This document shows, piece by piece, positions 46,017-54,498 of a DNA stretch of 54,672 nt. The stretch covers positions 1 through 54,672 of the forward strand of contig MPNH01000037.1 in the NCBI GenBank assembly GCA_002238925.1. Direction: 5' to 3'. Position 1 is the first letter of the stretch. Each line of letters begins with the position of its first letter. The translations under genes and the position numbers were made by a program. The notes under the pieces were generated by a model. That model made no database searches, was not told where the DNA came from, and saw only the letters and a program-made list of their open reading frames with translations. The stretch is from Spirochaetaceae bacterium bin103 (GTDB lineage Bacteria; Spirochaetota; Spirochaetia; SZUA-6; Bin103).

Positions 46017-47279
46017 TCACTCGATCCCGTTTATGGCGTAGTCGAACACATGGTGGTTCATCAGCTGCTCCGACCGCGCCCGCGCGCGGTAGCCGGCGTT
46101 GAGCGGCCGGCTGACAATGAATGGTACATCGCGCTCGGACAGGCCGCCGTGGGTGCGCAACCGCTCGCCGTGCAGGTCGGCGAGGTCGTGATCGGCGCGC
46201 CCCATGCCGACGCAGTAATTCTCGGTCGCGATCACCGCCACGTCTCCCTCCAGGTCGGCGGGGAGATCGAACCGCTGCGCCGCTTCCTCGCGCTCGAGTG
46301 CCATTTCGATGCCTTCGAGCGGGCGGATGAAGTCGGCGACGGCGCGTGGCTGCACGCCGTCGAAGCAGTACACCCGAACGAAGCCGCCGAGTGACCCGTG
46401 GTGCCCGACAAAGGCGTCGGTGATCGGGCAGATCACCCGGGTACCGCCGGTGCCAAACCGTTGGTCCAGGAAGTCTTGCAGGTAGACGATGTGGTAGCTG
46501 CCGTCTTGCGCGCACTTGTCCTTCATGCCGTGGTCGGCGGTCAGGGCGACCGTCGCGCCGAGCTCGTACAGGCGGGCGAAGCGGTCGTCGAGCGCCGCGT
46601 AGAACGCGAGTGCCGCGGGGTGGTCCGGGGCGTACTTGTGCTGGACGTAGTCGGTCAGCGACAGGTACAGAAGTACCGGCGGATCATCCTGCTCCAGGAA
46701 CCGGATGCCGGCGTCGAGCACGAACAGCGACAGCTCTTCCGAGTACATGTCGGGGAGCGGCTGCCCGACGAAGCCGAGTCCGTCGGCGATGCCGTTCTCG
46801 GCCAGCGTGCACCGGTCGGCGTGCTGTGAGGAGAAGCAGACGTTGCCGGCGCCCACCTCCAGGCCGTTGCCGAGCTGAGTGCGCAATTTGTCCTTGGCGG
46901 TTACCACCACGGTCCGCGCACCGGCCTTCGACAGCACGTCGAATACCGTGCGCGCGCGCATCAACTCCGGGCCGGTCATGACCACCGCCTCGCCGGTCGC
47001 CCGGTCGAGGTAGAAGTTGCCGGAAATGCCGTGCACGTTGGGCGGCGCGCCGGTGGCGATGGAAATGTTGTTGGGACAGGTGAAACTGGGGATGGTGCAG
47101 TGCGCGGTTGCGCTGAAACCGTCGCTCATGAAGCGGGATACGGTGGGAATGCAGCCGGCCGCCCGCGCCGCCGCGAAGTACTCCGGGTCGCCGCCGTCCA
47201 CGCACACCACGGCTACCGGAGCATCCGGGACCCGGTAGGTCACCCCGTTCAGTTCGACCGTCTCAGCAATCAACCACAC
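46017..47279 (-). CDS. phnA: Phosphonoacetate hydrolase
   Basis: 420 residues of the alkaline phosphatase superfamily, cleaving the C-P bond of phosphonoacetate to acetate and phosphate. The two-metal site is complete: D28 (CVDGGD), T67 (SFTCPNN), D211 and H215 (TDYVQHKYAP), D250-H251 (TADHGMKD) and H378 (RTHGG). The Lys pair in VTAKDK (130-132) fits substrate binding. Positions agree within one or two residues with the known Pseudomonas enzyme as I recall it. GTG 47279 with GGAGAGG upstream. Followed directly by an alcohol and an aldehyde dehydrogenase gene. Confidence 0.9.
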   Translation of the reverse strand: MWLIAETVELNGVTYRVPDAPVAVVCVDGGDPEYFAAARAAGCIPTVSRFMSDGFSATAHCTIPSFTCPNNISIATGAPPNVHGISGNFYLDRATGEAVVMTGPELMRARTVFDVLSKAGARTVVVTAKDKLRTQLGNGLEVGAGNVCFSSQHADRCTLAENGIADGLGFVGQPLPDMYSEELSLFVLDAGIRFLEQDDPPVLLYLSLTDYVQHKYAPDHPAALAFYAALDDRFARLYELGATVALTADHGMKDKCAQDGSYHIVYLQDFLDQRFGTGGTRVICPITDAFVGHHGSLGGFVRVYCFDGVQPRAVADFIRPLEGIEMALEREEAAQRFDLPADLEGDVAVIATENYCVGMGRADHDLADLHGERLRTHGGLSERDVPFIVSRPLNAGYRARARSEQLMNHHVFDYAINGIE

Positions 47280-47361
47280 ACCTCTCCGGGGCCGAGGCCC
47301 GCTCGCCGACGTTGACGCGTGCCCGGCGCGCTGTCAATACGGTTGATACCTTGCACACAAT

Positions 47362-48174
47362 TCAGACGCAGCGGCCGCCGTCCACGTCGAGGCAACAGCC
47401 GGTAAGGAGTCCGGCTTCGTCGGAGGCCAGGAACAGGCATGCGCGGGCTACGTCGAGCGGCGTGCTCATGCGGCCCAGCGGTATGGTATCGATCATCCTC
47501 CGGCGCGCTTCGGGCGTGTCCTCTCCAGGGAGGAACGCCGGCAGCAGGGCGGTCGCGCTGATCACCGGGTTCACGGCCACCACGCGGATCCGCTCCGGCG
47601 CCAACTCCAGTGCCATCGCCTTGGTCATGGTGATTACCGCGCCCTTGGTTGCGCTGTACCACACAATGCCGGGCCGTGGCCGCACGCCGGCGGTAGAGGC
47701 GATGTTCACCATCACGCCGCTGCCCTGGCGGCGGAACACCGGCACCGCGTGGCGGGCACTCAGGTAGACGCTCTTCACGTTGACGTCGAACACGCGCTGG
47801 TACTCGTCCTCGTCCACCTCCAGCATTGGCCGGTTGCGGTGCGTGGTACCGGCGTTGTTTACCACGACATCCAGCCGCCCGTAACCGTCCACGGCGGCCG
47901 CCACCATGGCCGCCACGTCCCGGCTTCGGCTCACATCGCCGGTTACCGCCGCGGCATCTCCGCCATCGGCGGCAATCGCCGCTGTTACCTGGCCCGCCGC
48001 ACCGCCATCAATGTCGGCCGCCACCACGCGTGCTCCCTGCGCGGCGAACAGCTCCGCGATCCCCTTGCCGAATCCATTTCCCGCCCCGGTAACCAGGGCT
48101 ACCTTGCCTGCCAGCCTCAACGCTTCCTCCGCCCGAGCCGGCGCATGATAGGGGCGCACACGCGCGGCGGTCAA
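47362..48174 (-). CDS. Short-chain dehydrogenase/reductase
   Basis: 270 residues of classical SDR type. TGAGNGFGKG binds cofactor, the Asp in VVAADIDGG points to NAD, NNAGTTHR follows, Ser is in VNIASTAG and the Tyr-Lys pair in WYSATKGA. GRMSTPLDVARACLFLASDE is the usual end. Start uncertain: TTG 48174 gives an unusual 20-residue lead before LAGKVALVTG; a GTG lies at 48159. It sits between the FG-GAP protein gene and phnA on the same strand. Substrate unknown, possibly a hydroxyl group of the imported compound. Confidence 0.85.
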   Translation of the reverse strand: MTAARVRPYHAPARAEEALRLAGKVALVTGAGNGFGKGIAELFAAQGARVVAADIDGGAAGQVTAAIAADGGDAAAVTGDVSRSRDVAAMVAAAVDGYGRLDVVVNNAGTTHRNRPMLEVDEDEYQRVFDVNVKSVYLSARHAVPVFRRQGSGVMVNIASTAGVRPRPGIVWYSATKGAVITMTKAMALELAPERIRVVAVNPVISATALLPAFLPGEDTPEARRRMIDTIPLGRMSTPLDVARACLFLASDEAGLLTGCCLDVDGGRCV

Positions 48175-48198
48175 ATGCGGTGATACCAGAACGCGGTG

Positions 48199-49833
48199 TT
48201 ACGGGCTTGTTCGTTGCACGGTGAGCAGGCTGTTGGCGGCGGGGGCGGGCAGGGTGGAGCGGGCGCCGTCGGGCCAGGTAATCTCCAGCCCGTCCAGGGC
48301 GGCGCCGTCGGGAAAGCCGAAGTGGACGCGGCTGGGGTCGCCGGACAGGAAACCGCTGGAACTGCGGATCTCCCGCACGTAGGAGCCGGTCGACGCATGC
48401 AGGGTGAGACGTGAGCCGATGGCGTGGGTGTTGCCGCTGGCCGGCCAGCGCAGGTCCACCTGCAGGCTCGCGCCGCCGCACAGCCGGTTCTCCAGCAACT
48501 CCGCCGGTGCACCGAGGTTGTTCACCACGATGTCCAGGTCGCCGTCGCCGTCGAGGTCGGCCATGCTCATGCCGCGCCCGCCGGCGGTGCTGCCCAGGCC
48601 CCACTCCGGAGCGCGGCGGAAGCTGCCGCCGCCCCGGTTGCGAAATACCTGGTTCTGTTCGATCAGCTCGGCGCCGGGCAGGTGGCCGAAGGAGTCTTTG
48701 CTGTACATGCCGTTGACCACGTACAGGTCCTGCAGCCCGTCGTGGTCCAGGTCGGCGAACTTGGCCGACCAGCTCCACCCGCTGGCGTCCACGCCGCCCT
48801 CCACGGCGCGGTTTTCGAAGCCCTCGCCCACGCTCCCCACCAGCAGAATGTTCTCCTCGATCTGCGGATCGTCCGCGGGCAGCGCGTCGTAGTTCTCGCT
48901 CAACGTCTGCCACGCCTCGCGGGTGGGGGCGTCGTCGGCATAGGGCTTCATGTCGGCGCTGAACAGCTCCAGGCTGCCGTCGTTGTCGATGTCGGCGGCA
49001 TCGAGACTCATCGTGTTGCGCGGCATGCGCGGCAGCACGTCGTCCAGCCGGAACCCGTCGGGCGTCCACAGGAACACGTAGTCGGGCAGTTCGAAGTCGT
49101 TGCCAACCAGAATGTCGAGCCGTCCGTCGCCGTCCAGGTCTGTCAGCAGCAGCGCCAGCGCCTGCGCGTGGCGCACCAGCTCCCGCTCGGTCAGCTTGCC
49201 GTCCACGTTTTCGTAGAAGGCCACGCCGCTGCCGATCACGAAGCCGTCGTAGAACTCGGCGATTTCGGCGTCGTAGCTGGCCCCCACCAAGTCCAGGTCG
49301 CCGTCGCGGTCCACGTCGGCCAGGGCGATCGCGTTCAGCACGTGCCAGGGCCCGCCTTCGATGCGCAAGAAGGTGCGCGTACCGTCTCCGGCGGCGCTGA
49401 GCCACAGGCTCGGCGGGTTGCCGGGGTGGGACAACACCAGATCCTGCCAGCCGTCGCCGTCGAAGTCCACGATGTTGACCGCACGCGCGTTGTCGACGGC
49501 CAGCTCCTGGCGCGTGAACGTGAGCGCGCCGCCGTTCCACAGGATGCTGCCCGGTCCGTCCAGGTTGGCCAGCACGATGTCGATGTCGCCGTCGTTGTCC
49601 AGGTCGCCCAGGCCGAGCGCCGAGCCGACGCCGGCGAAGATCGGCTTGCGCTGCGGCGAGAACACGGTGGTGTGGGGCAGGGCATGGGACACGAAGGCCC
49701 CGCTGCACGCCGTTCCCGCCGCCATGGGCTGCGCCCGGTGGGTAACCTCTGGTTGGGCCGGCGCCAGGGTGGGGCATATGGCACCCAGCACCAGCGACAG
49801 CCCGAGAACTCGCGGCCCGGTCATGAGATGCAT
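48199..49833 (-). CDS. FG-GAP/VCBS repeat protein with ASPIC/UnbV domain
   Basis: 544 residues with a signal peptide (MHLMTGPRVLGLSLVLGAICPTLAPA) and at least seven calcium-binding DxDxDG motifs, including DLDNDGDID, DFDGDGWQD, DVDRDGDLD, DLDGDGRLD, DIDNDGSLE, DLDHDGLQD and DLDGDGDLD. These form a beta-propeller like CRTAC1-family proteins. The C-terminal 90 residues (from about 450) match ASPIC/UnbV. It is secreted or periplasmic; the biochemical role is unknown. Its start is six bases after the permease gene, so it belongs to the importer operon, which is odd for this family. Confidence 0.88.
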   Translation of the reverse strand: MHLMTGPRVLGLSLVLGAICPTLAPAQPEVTHRAQPMAAGTACSGAFVSHALPHTTVFSPQRKPIFAGVGSALGLGDLDNDGDIDIVLANLDGPGSILWNGGALTFTRQELAVDNARAVNIVDFDGDGWQDLVLSHPGNPPSLWLSAAGDGTRTFLRIEGGPWHVLNAIALADVDRDGDLDLVGASYDAEIAEFYDGFVIGSGVAFYENVDGKLTERELVRHAQALALLLTDLDGDGRLDILVGNDFELPDYVFLWTPDGFRLDDVLPRMPRNTMSLDAADIDNDGSLELFSADMKPYADDAPTREAWQTLSENYDALPADDPQIEENILLVGSVGEGFENRAVEGGVDASGWSWSAKFADLDHDGLQDLYVVNGMYSKDSFGHLPGAELIEQNQVFRNRGGGSFRRAPEWGLGSTAGGRGMSMADLDGDGDLDIVVNNLGAPAELLENRLCGGASLQVDLRWPASGNTHAIGSRLTLHASTGSYVREIRSSSGFLSGDPSRVHFGFPDGAALDGLEITWPDGARSTLPAPAANSLLTVQRTSP

Positions 49834-49839
49834 CGGTTT

Positions 49840-50988
49840 CTAATTGCTCTTGTAGGGGTCGGCGGCGTCGCGCAGGCCGTCGCCGACGAAGTTGTAGCAC
49901 AGCACGGTGACGATCACCATCAGGCCGGGAATCATCATCCACGGGTGCAACTCGATGGTGCGAACGTTCTGTGCTTCTTTCAACAACACGCCCCAACTCA
50001 CCGTCGGCGGGCGCAACCCCAGGCCGAGAAAGCTCAGTGCCGTCTCGCCCAGGATCATGCCGGGAATCGACAGCGTCAGCGACACGATCAGGAAGCTCAG
50101 GAAGGAGGGCAGCAGGTGGCGTACGATAATGCTCGGCGCGGTGGAGCCGGCAATTCGCGCCGCCATCACGAAATCTTCCTCGCGCAACTGCAGCAGCTTG
50201 CCGCGCACCACCCGGGCCAGTCCGGTCCAGCCTACCAGCGACAGAATGATGGTGATCGAAAGGTACACCTGCAGTGGGCCCCACTGGCGCGGCACCGCCG
50301 CCGACAGCGCCATCCAGAGCGGAATCTGGGGGATCGACTGCATGAACTCGATCAGGCGCTGAATCGCCATGTCGGCGGCGCCGCCGAAGAAGCCGGATAC
50401 GCCGCCGAGTGCACAGCCGAGCAGGAAAGCGATGGCAACCCCGACCAGGCCGATCGACAGCGAGGTGCGGGCGGCGTACAGGCTTCGCGAGTAGTTGTCG
50501 CGCCCGAACTTGTCGGCGCCGAATAGAAACAAGGTGGTGCCTTCGTCGACCCCGACCAGGTGTATACGGCTCGGGAACAGGCCCCACAGCTCGTACTCGT
50601 CGCCGCGCGCGAAGAAGCGCAGGTACGCCTTGCGCGAAGTGTCCGGGGCGTAGCGGTTGCGGAACGTCTCCAGGTCCAGTTCCACGCGCCACGGGTACAC
50701 GAACGGGCGCAACGAGATGCCGTCTTCGCCCATGAAGCGGATGCGCTGCGGCGGGGCATACAGGTGGTCGGAGTCACGCCGGTAGATGTCCTGGGTGGCG
50801 AAGAACTCGGCGAACAGGGCCACGAAGTAGAGCAGACCCAGCACCGCAAGTCCGATGATGGCCAGCCGGTGGCGGGTAAAGCGGCGCCGCATCAGCGTCC
50901 ACTGCGACGCGAGGTAGTATCGCTCTGCCGCCTCCACCCCGATCGCGGACAGTCCCGTGTCGATGGTCGGAGGCTCGCGGTCGCTCAC
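49840..50988 (-). CDS. ABC transporter permease, Opp/Dpp C-type, long form (second copy)
   Basis: About 382 residues. Same plan as the protein at 3347-4474: AERYYLASQW near residue 20-30, first helix, a roughly 110-residue insert with LYAPPQRIRF and ELWGLFPSRIHL, then five helices and the EAA loop LREEDFVMAARIAGSTAP. The two are clear paralogues. GTG 50988 overlaps the B-type permease stop by GTGA, exactly as in the first operon. The cargo is unknown; following genes suggest a phosphonate- or hydroxyl-bearing compound (inference). Confidence 0.9.
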   Translation of the reverse strand: MSDREPPTIDTGLSAIGVEAAERYYLASQWTLMRRRFTRHRLAIIGLAVLGLLYFVALFAEFFATQDIYRRDSDHLYAPPQRIRFMGEDGISLRPFVYPWRVELDLETFRNRYAPDTSRKAYLRFFARGDEYELWGLFPSRIHLVGVDEGTTLFLFGADKFGRDNYSRSLYAARTSLSIGLVGVAIAFLLGCALGGVSGFFGGAADMAIQRLIEFMQSIPQIPLWMALSAAVPRQWGPLQVYLSITIILSLVGWTGLARVVRGKLLQLREEDFVMAARIAGSTAPSIIVRHLLPSFLSFLIVSLTLSIPGMILGETALSFLGLGLRPPTVSWGVLLKEAQNVRTIELHPWMMIPGLMVIVTVLCYNFVGDGLRDAADPYKSN

Positions 50989-51986
50989 GCCGTGGCCTTT
51001 TCCGAACCGAAGCGGATGCGCGGGTCGAGCCACAGCAGCAGCATGTCGGACACGAACACGCCGAGGATGGTGAGCACGGAGAGTACCATCACGATGCTCG
51101 CCGCGAGCTGCATGTCTTCCTGGGTAAGGGCATTGAACAGCAAGGGGCCGACGGTCGGCAGGTTGAGCACTATGGCCGTGATGACCGTGCCCGAGACCAG
51201 TTCCGGGAACACTCCGCCGATGCCGCTGATGATCGGGTTCAGAGCGATGCGCACCGGGTACTTGAACAGCAGGGAAGCCTCCTCCAGCCCCTTCGAGCGC
51301 GCCGTTATCACGTACTGTTTCTGCAGTTCATCCAGCAGCGAACCGCGCATCACCCGAATCAGGCCCGCGGTGCCGCCGGTGGCCACTACCAGAATGGCAA
51401 CTGGCAGGTGCAGCATCATGTCCAGGAACTTGGCCACGCTCCACGGCTGATCCAGGTATTCGGAGGAGAACAGGCCGGTAATGGGGAAACCGAACCAGCT
51501 CAGCGAAATCCACATCAACAGCAGGGCGAGCATGAAGTTGGGCGTGGCCAGTCCAACGAACCCGAACACGGTGGCCGTGTAGTCGCCGAGTGAATATTGA
51601 TGGGTAGCCGAGTAGATGCCGATCGGCACGGCGAGCAGAAAGGTGACCACGATGGTCAGCAGCGACACCAGCACCGTGAGCGGCAGCCGTTCCCCCACCA
51701 GTTCCCCGACCGGGATCCGGTACGAGTACGACTCGCCAAGGTCGCCGCGCAACATGTTGCCGACCCACACGAAGTATTGCATGTAGCCGGGGCTGTCCAA
51801 GCCGTAGTAGGCGCGGATGTCCTGCAGTTCCTCCTCGCTGAGCTGAGCGCCGGTGATCCCGAGTTGGCGCAGGTGGGTGTCCAGAAAGTCCCCCGGCGGC
51901 AACTGTATGATGGCAAACCCCACCACCGACACCAATGTCAGGGTGATCAGCATGTAGAACACTCTGCGCACCACGTACGCGGTCAT
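50985..51986 (-). CDS. ABC transporter permease, Opp/Dpp B-type (second copy)
   Basis: 333 residues: N-terminal helix VVRRVFYMLITLTLVSVVGF, periplasmic PPGDFLDTHL segment, and five more helices with EAA loop VITARSKGLEEASLLFKYP. Paralogous to the permease at 4471-5469. ATG 51986; between it and the upstream binding-protein gene is a perfect 30-base palindrome. Confidence 0.92.
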   Translation of the reverse strand: MTAYVVRRVFYMLITLTLVSVVGFAIIQLPPGDFLDTHLRQLGITGAQLSEEELQDIRAYYGLDSPGYMQYFVWVGNMLRGDLGESYSYRIPVGELVGERLPLTVLVSLLTIVVTFLLAVPIGIYSATHQYSLGDYTATVFGFVGLATPNFMLALLLMWISLSWFGFPITGLFSSEYLDQPWSVAKFLDMMLHLPVAILVVATGGTAGLIRVMRGSLLDELQKQYVITARSKGLEEASLLFKYPVRIALNPIISGIGGVFPELVSGTVITAIVLNLPTVGPLLFNALTQEDMQLAASIVMVLSVLTILGVFVSDMLLLWLDPRIRFGSEKATA

Positions 51987-52011
51987 TGGCTGCTACCGAG
52001 CCCCCTTATAA

Positions 52012-52041
52012 GCGAGAGGCCCGCATATGCGGGCCTCTCGC
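52012..52041. promoter_or_regulatory. Perfect 30-base palindrome between binding-protein and permease genes
   Basis: GCGAGAGGCCCGCAT (52012-52026) is followed directly by its exact reverse complement (52027-52041), a 15-pair stem. It lies 17 bases after the binding-protein stop and 25 before the permease start, on the minus strand. No U-run follows, so it probably stabilises the upstream message or attenuates the downstream genes. Confidence 0.75.
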
Positions 52042-52058
52042 AGCGATGATCGCCTGAA

Positions 52059-54065
52059 CTACTGCTTGAGATACCACTGGTCGGGCTTGACGTCGCGGAG
52101 AAACTGCACGTCGTCGCCGATGTACCGGACGTCACGCGGGACGTTCCCCATCTCGTTGCCCACGACGACCGGAATAGGGGCGTAACCGACCGTGCCGATC
52201 AACAGCATCTGCTCGGACGCGAAGTCGAACAACTGCGTCGCGATGCGGTCGCGCTCGGCCTTGTCGGCCGTGATGTACCACTGGCCGGCGAGGTTGAAGA
52301 AGTCCTTGAACTCATCGGGCGGCTCCTCGCCGCTCTCACCGCCGGAATGGTGCCAGGCCCACCACAGCGGCGCGTAGTGGCCGTCGTTGGAGGTGAACTT
52401 GTTGGATGGCAGGTAACCCTTGCTCTCGTTGGTGCGGCGCAGGAACCACACGGCAATGTCATAGTCGTTGCTGCCCAGCCGCTCGCCCACCAGGTCGATG
52501 CTGTACGAGCGCGGGTCCACCTTCACGCCCACGTCCTGCCAATACTCGGCCACCAGCTCGCCGATCGCCACGTGGATCGGCCACTCCAGCGGAATCAGTA
52601 TCTGGGCGTGCAGCACCTCGCCGTCGGGCCGCAGGCGGAAACCGTCGCTGCCACGCTCAAGGCCCATTTCGTCGAGCAATCGGTTGGCGGTATCGGGATC
52701 GTACTCCGCGTAGTGGGTTGCCCACTCCTCCTTGTAGAAGGAGTTCTCGGGATCCATCGCCGCCTGGCGCGGGGTCGCGAGCCCGAAGAACAGCACCTTG
52801 TTGATCTCATCGCGGTTGATGGCAAGCGACATCGCCTGCCGGAAGCGCACGTCCTGGAACACCTCGCGCTGGACCGGATCCTGGTGCGTGAGGTTGAACG
52901 CGTAGAAGCTCTCGGCGCCGGCGGCGCGCGGCCACATCAGCGTCTGGTAGTTACCCGATTCCTCGTTCTCCTTGAACAGCGGAAAGTCGGGAGTCGCCAG
53001 TCCGAGGGCGGCAATCGACAGCTCGCCGCCAATTATCTTCAGGTTGAGGGTCTCGGAGTCGGCCACCGTCTCCACGCGCAGGCGGTCAAGGTAGGGGAGC
53101 TGGTTGCCGGCCGGGTCGATGGCGAAGTGATACGGATTGCGCACGTGGAGGACGTAGGTGGTGGTGATCTCCTCGTGGTTCCACGGCTTCACGCTCGGCG
53201 TGTTCATGTCCTCGACCCGGAAGTCGCCGCCACCGCCGCGCTTTTGCCATACCGCCTGCACCCAACTGTCGTAGCCTTCTTCCTTGGCCAGGGCGTCGGC
53301 GTTGTCGTTGTACTTGGCGTGGTACTTGGAGAGGTAGTGCTTGGGATATGCGTGGGGATGCCAGCCGCCCCAGAACTCGTACCAGCCCGGCAGCGTCGGG
53401 AACGGGTCGGAGTAGTGCAGTCGCACGGTATAGTCGTCCACCTTCTCGGCGTGCGACATCGGCCCCCAGCCGTTGCGCCGCCAGCCGGACGGGAACTCCT
53501 CGATGAGCAGGAAGTCCTCGAACGAGAACATCACGTCATCGGCGGTGTAGGGGGCACCGTCGGACCACTTCATGCCGCGCCGCAAGTACAAGGTGACGGT
53601 CTTCTGGTCGTCCGACATCTCCCATCCCTTGTGGATGTAGGGCACGATGTCGATCGACTCTCCGGGACCGCGGTTGGCGGTCTGCACGGCGCCGACCAGC
53701 CCGCGGATCGGCGTCACCTCGGTGTACTCGGTGCCGATCGAGGCCGTCTTGAGCGTGCCACCGTAGGTGCCGATGCCTTCGAACACATTGTACACGAGCG
53801 GTTCGTCGGGGAGGCGTTCCTCGACCGGGGGCAGATCGCCCGCCGCTACCATGGCCGCCAGCATCGGGGCCTCGCCAAACGAACTGATCGCCTGGCCGGT
53901 GTCGCGCTCGAAGTCGGCCAGCGTGTCCCACTGCCAGACGTCGCCATACTCGGACATCATCTCCGCCGCTGCGGATCCCTGCGCCCCCGACTCCTCCTCG
54001 CCGCTCGCGAACGCGACTGCCGTCGCCACGCAAGCCGCGAGTGCGACCAAGGCGCTCTCGCGCAA
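52059..54065 (-). CDS. ABC transporter substrate-binding protein, SBP_bac_5 family (second copy)
   Basis: 668 residues; a hydrophobic start (ALVALAACVATAVAFASG) and GEEESGAQG, no lipobox. LRRGMKWSDGAPYTADDVMFS near 160 and FRQAMSLAINRDEINKVLFFG near 395 are family landmarks. It is paralogous to the binding protein of the rhamnoside operon. The start is unusual: only TTG 54065 fits, with an in-frame stop two codons upstream, no clear Shine-Dalgarno and just one Arg before the hydrophobic core. The 5' end may have been altered, since an IS630-type element starts about 430 bases away. First gene of the minus-strand run towards phnA. Confidence 0.88.
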   Translation of the reverse strand: MRESALVALAACVATAVAFASGEEESGAQGSAAAEMMSEYGDVWQWDTLADFERDTGQAISSFGEAPMLAAMVAAGDLPPVEERLPDEPLVYNVFEGIGTYGGTLKTASIGTEYTEVTPIRGLVGAVQTANRGPGESIDIVPYIHKGWEMSDDQKTVTLYLRRGMKWSDGAPYTADDVMFSFEDFLLIEEFPSGWRRNGWGPMSHAEKVDDYTVRLHYSDPFPTLPGWYEFWGGWHPHAYPKHYLSKYHAKYNDNADALAKEEGYDSWVQAVWQKRGGGGDFRVEDMNTPSVKPWNHEEITTTYVLHVRNPYHFAIDPAGNQLPYLDRLRVETVADSETLNLKIIGGELSIAALGLATPDFPLFKENEESGNYQTLMWPRAAGAESFYAFNLTHQDPVQREVFQDVRFRQAMSLAINRDEINKVLFFGLATPRQAAMDPENSFYKEEWATHYAEYDPDTANRLLDEMGLERGSDGFRLRPDGEVLHAQILIPLEWPIHVAIGELVAEYWQDVGVKVDPRSYSIDLVGERLGSNDYDIAVWFLRRTNESKGYLPSNKFTSNDGHYAPLWWAWHHSGGESGEEPPDEFKDFFNLAGQWYITADKAERDRIATQLFDFASEQMLLIGTVGYAPIPVVVGNEMGNVPRDVRYIGDDVQFLRDVKPDQWYLKQ

Positions 54066-54498
54066 TCCGGCTCATCGAAAGCCGCGGCATCTACGAAGCG
54101 GCGGCCGTGGTCGGCATACGGGTGTGGCGCATGTATCCAACGTTGCGCCAGCGTCTGCCCGCAGCCCCCCCGGACCGTACGGAGTCTGTCGGATCATTCA
54201 CGGTGGATGTCGTGCTTGAGGAGGGCGCCGTGGTGCGTCCACCTGGAGGCCGCCGCCTGATCTGTCTACACACAGTTGACGAACCCCACCAATTGAGTCC
54301 AAATTTGCGGGGAGGTATTGGAGGGGTAGTCGCTAACCGGCTGAGAGATGCATGAAGCGAGTTTGAGAAGGCGCCGTTGGCGCTGAACTACCAATTCCAG
54401 ACAAATCCGTATAAGGAGGATCTAGTGTAGCGTATCGTAAGTCATTGACCAGTAGATCGGGAATGTGCTACGGTTCGCCCGTACCAGGGAGGATCGAA
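54066..54498. other. Gene-free stretch before the IS630 element
   Basis: About 430 bases between the binding-protein start and a transposase. A 104-codon plus-strand frame (54041-54355) spans much of it but has no recognisable motif, no good ribosome site, and overlaps the signal-peptide coding region; I do not call it a gene. From about 54280 the GC content drops. AAGGAGGATCTAGTG at about 54413-54427 looks like a ribosome site but leads to GTG-TAG. The left end of the insertion sequence probably lies near 54420-54430, where TAGTGTAGCGTA could be a terminal repeat next to a TA target (uncertain). Confidence 0.45.

Noticed and set aside
48424..50526. A 700-codon plus-strand frame opposite the FG-GAP and permease genes
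   Set aside because: A shadow frame: the minus-strand proteins have clear domains and ribosome sites, this one has none.
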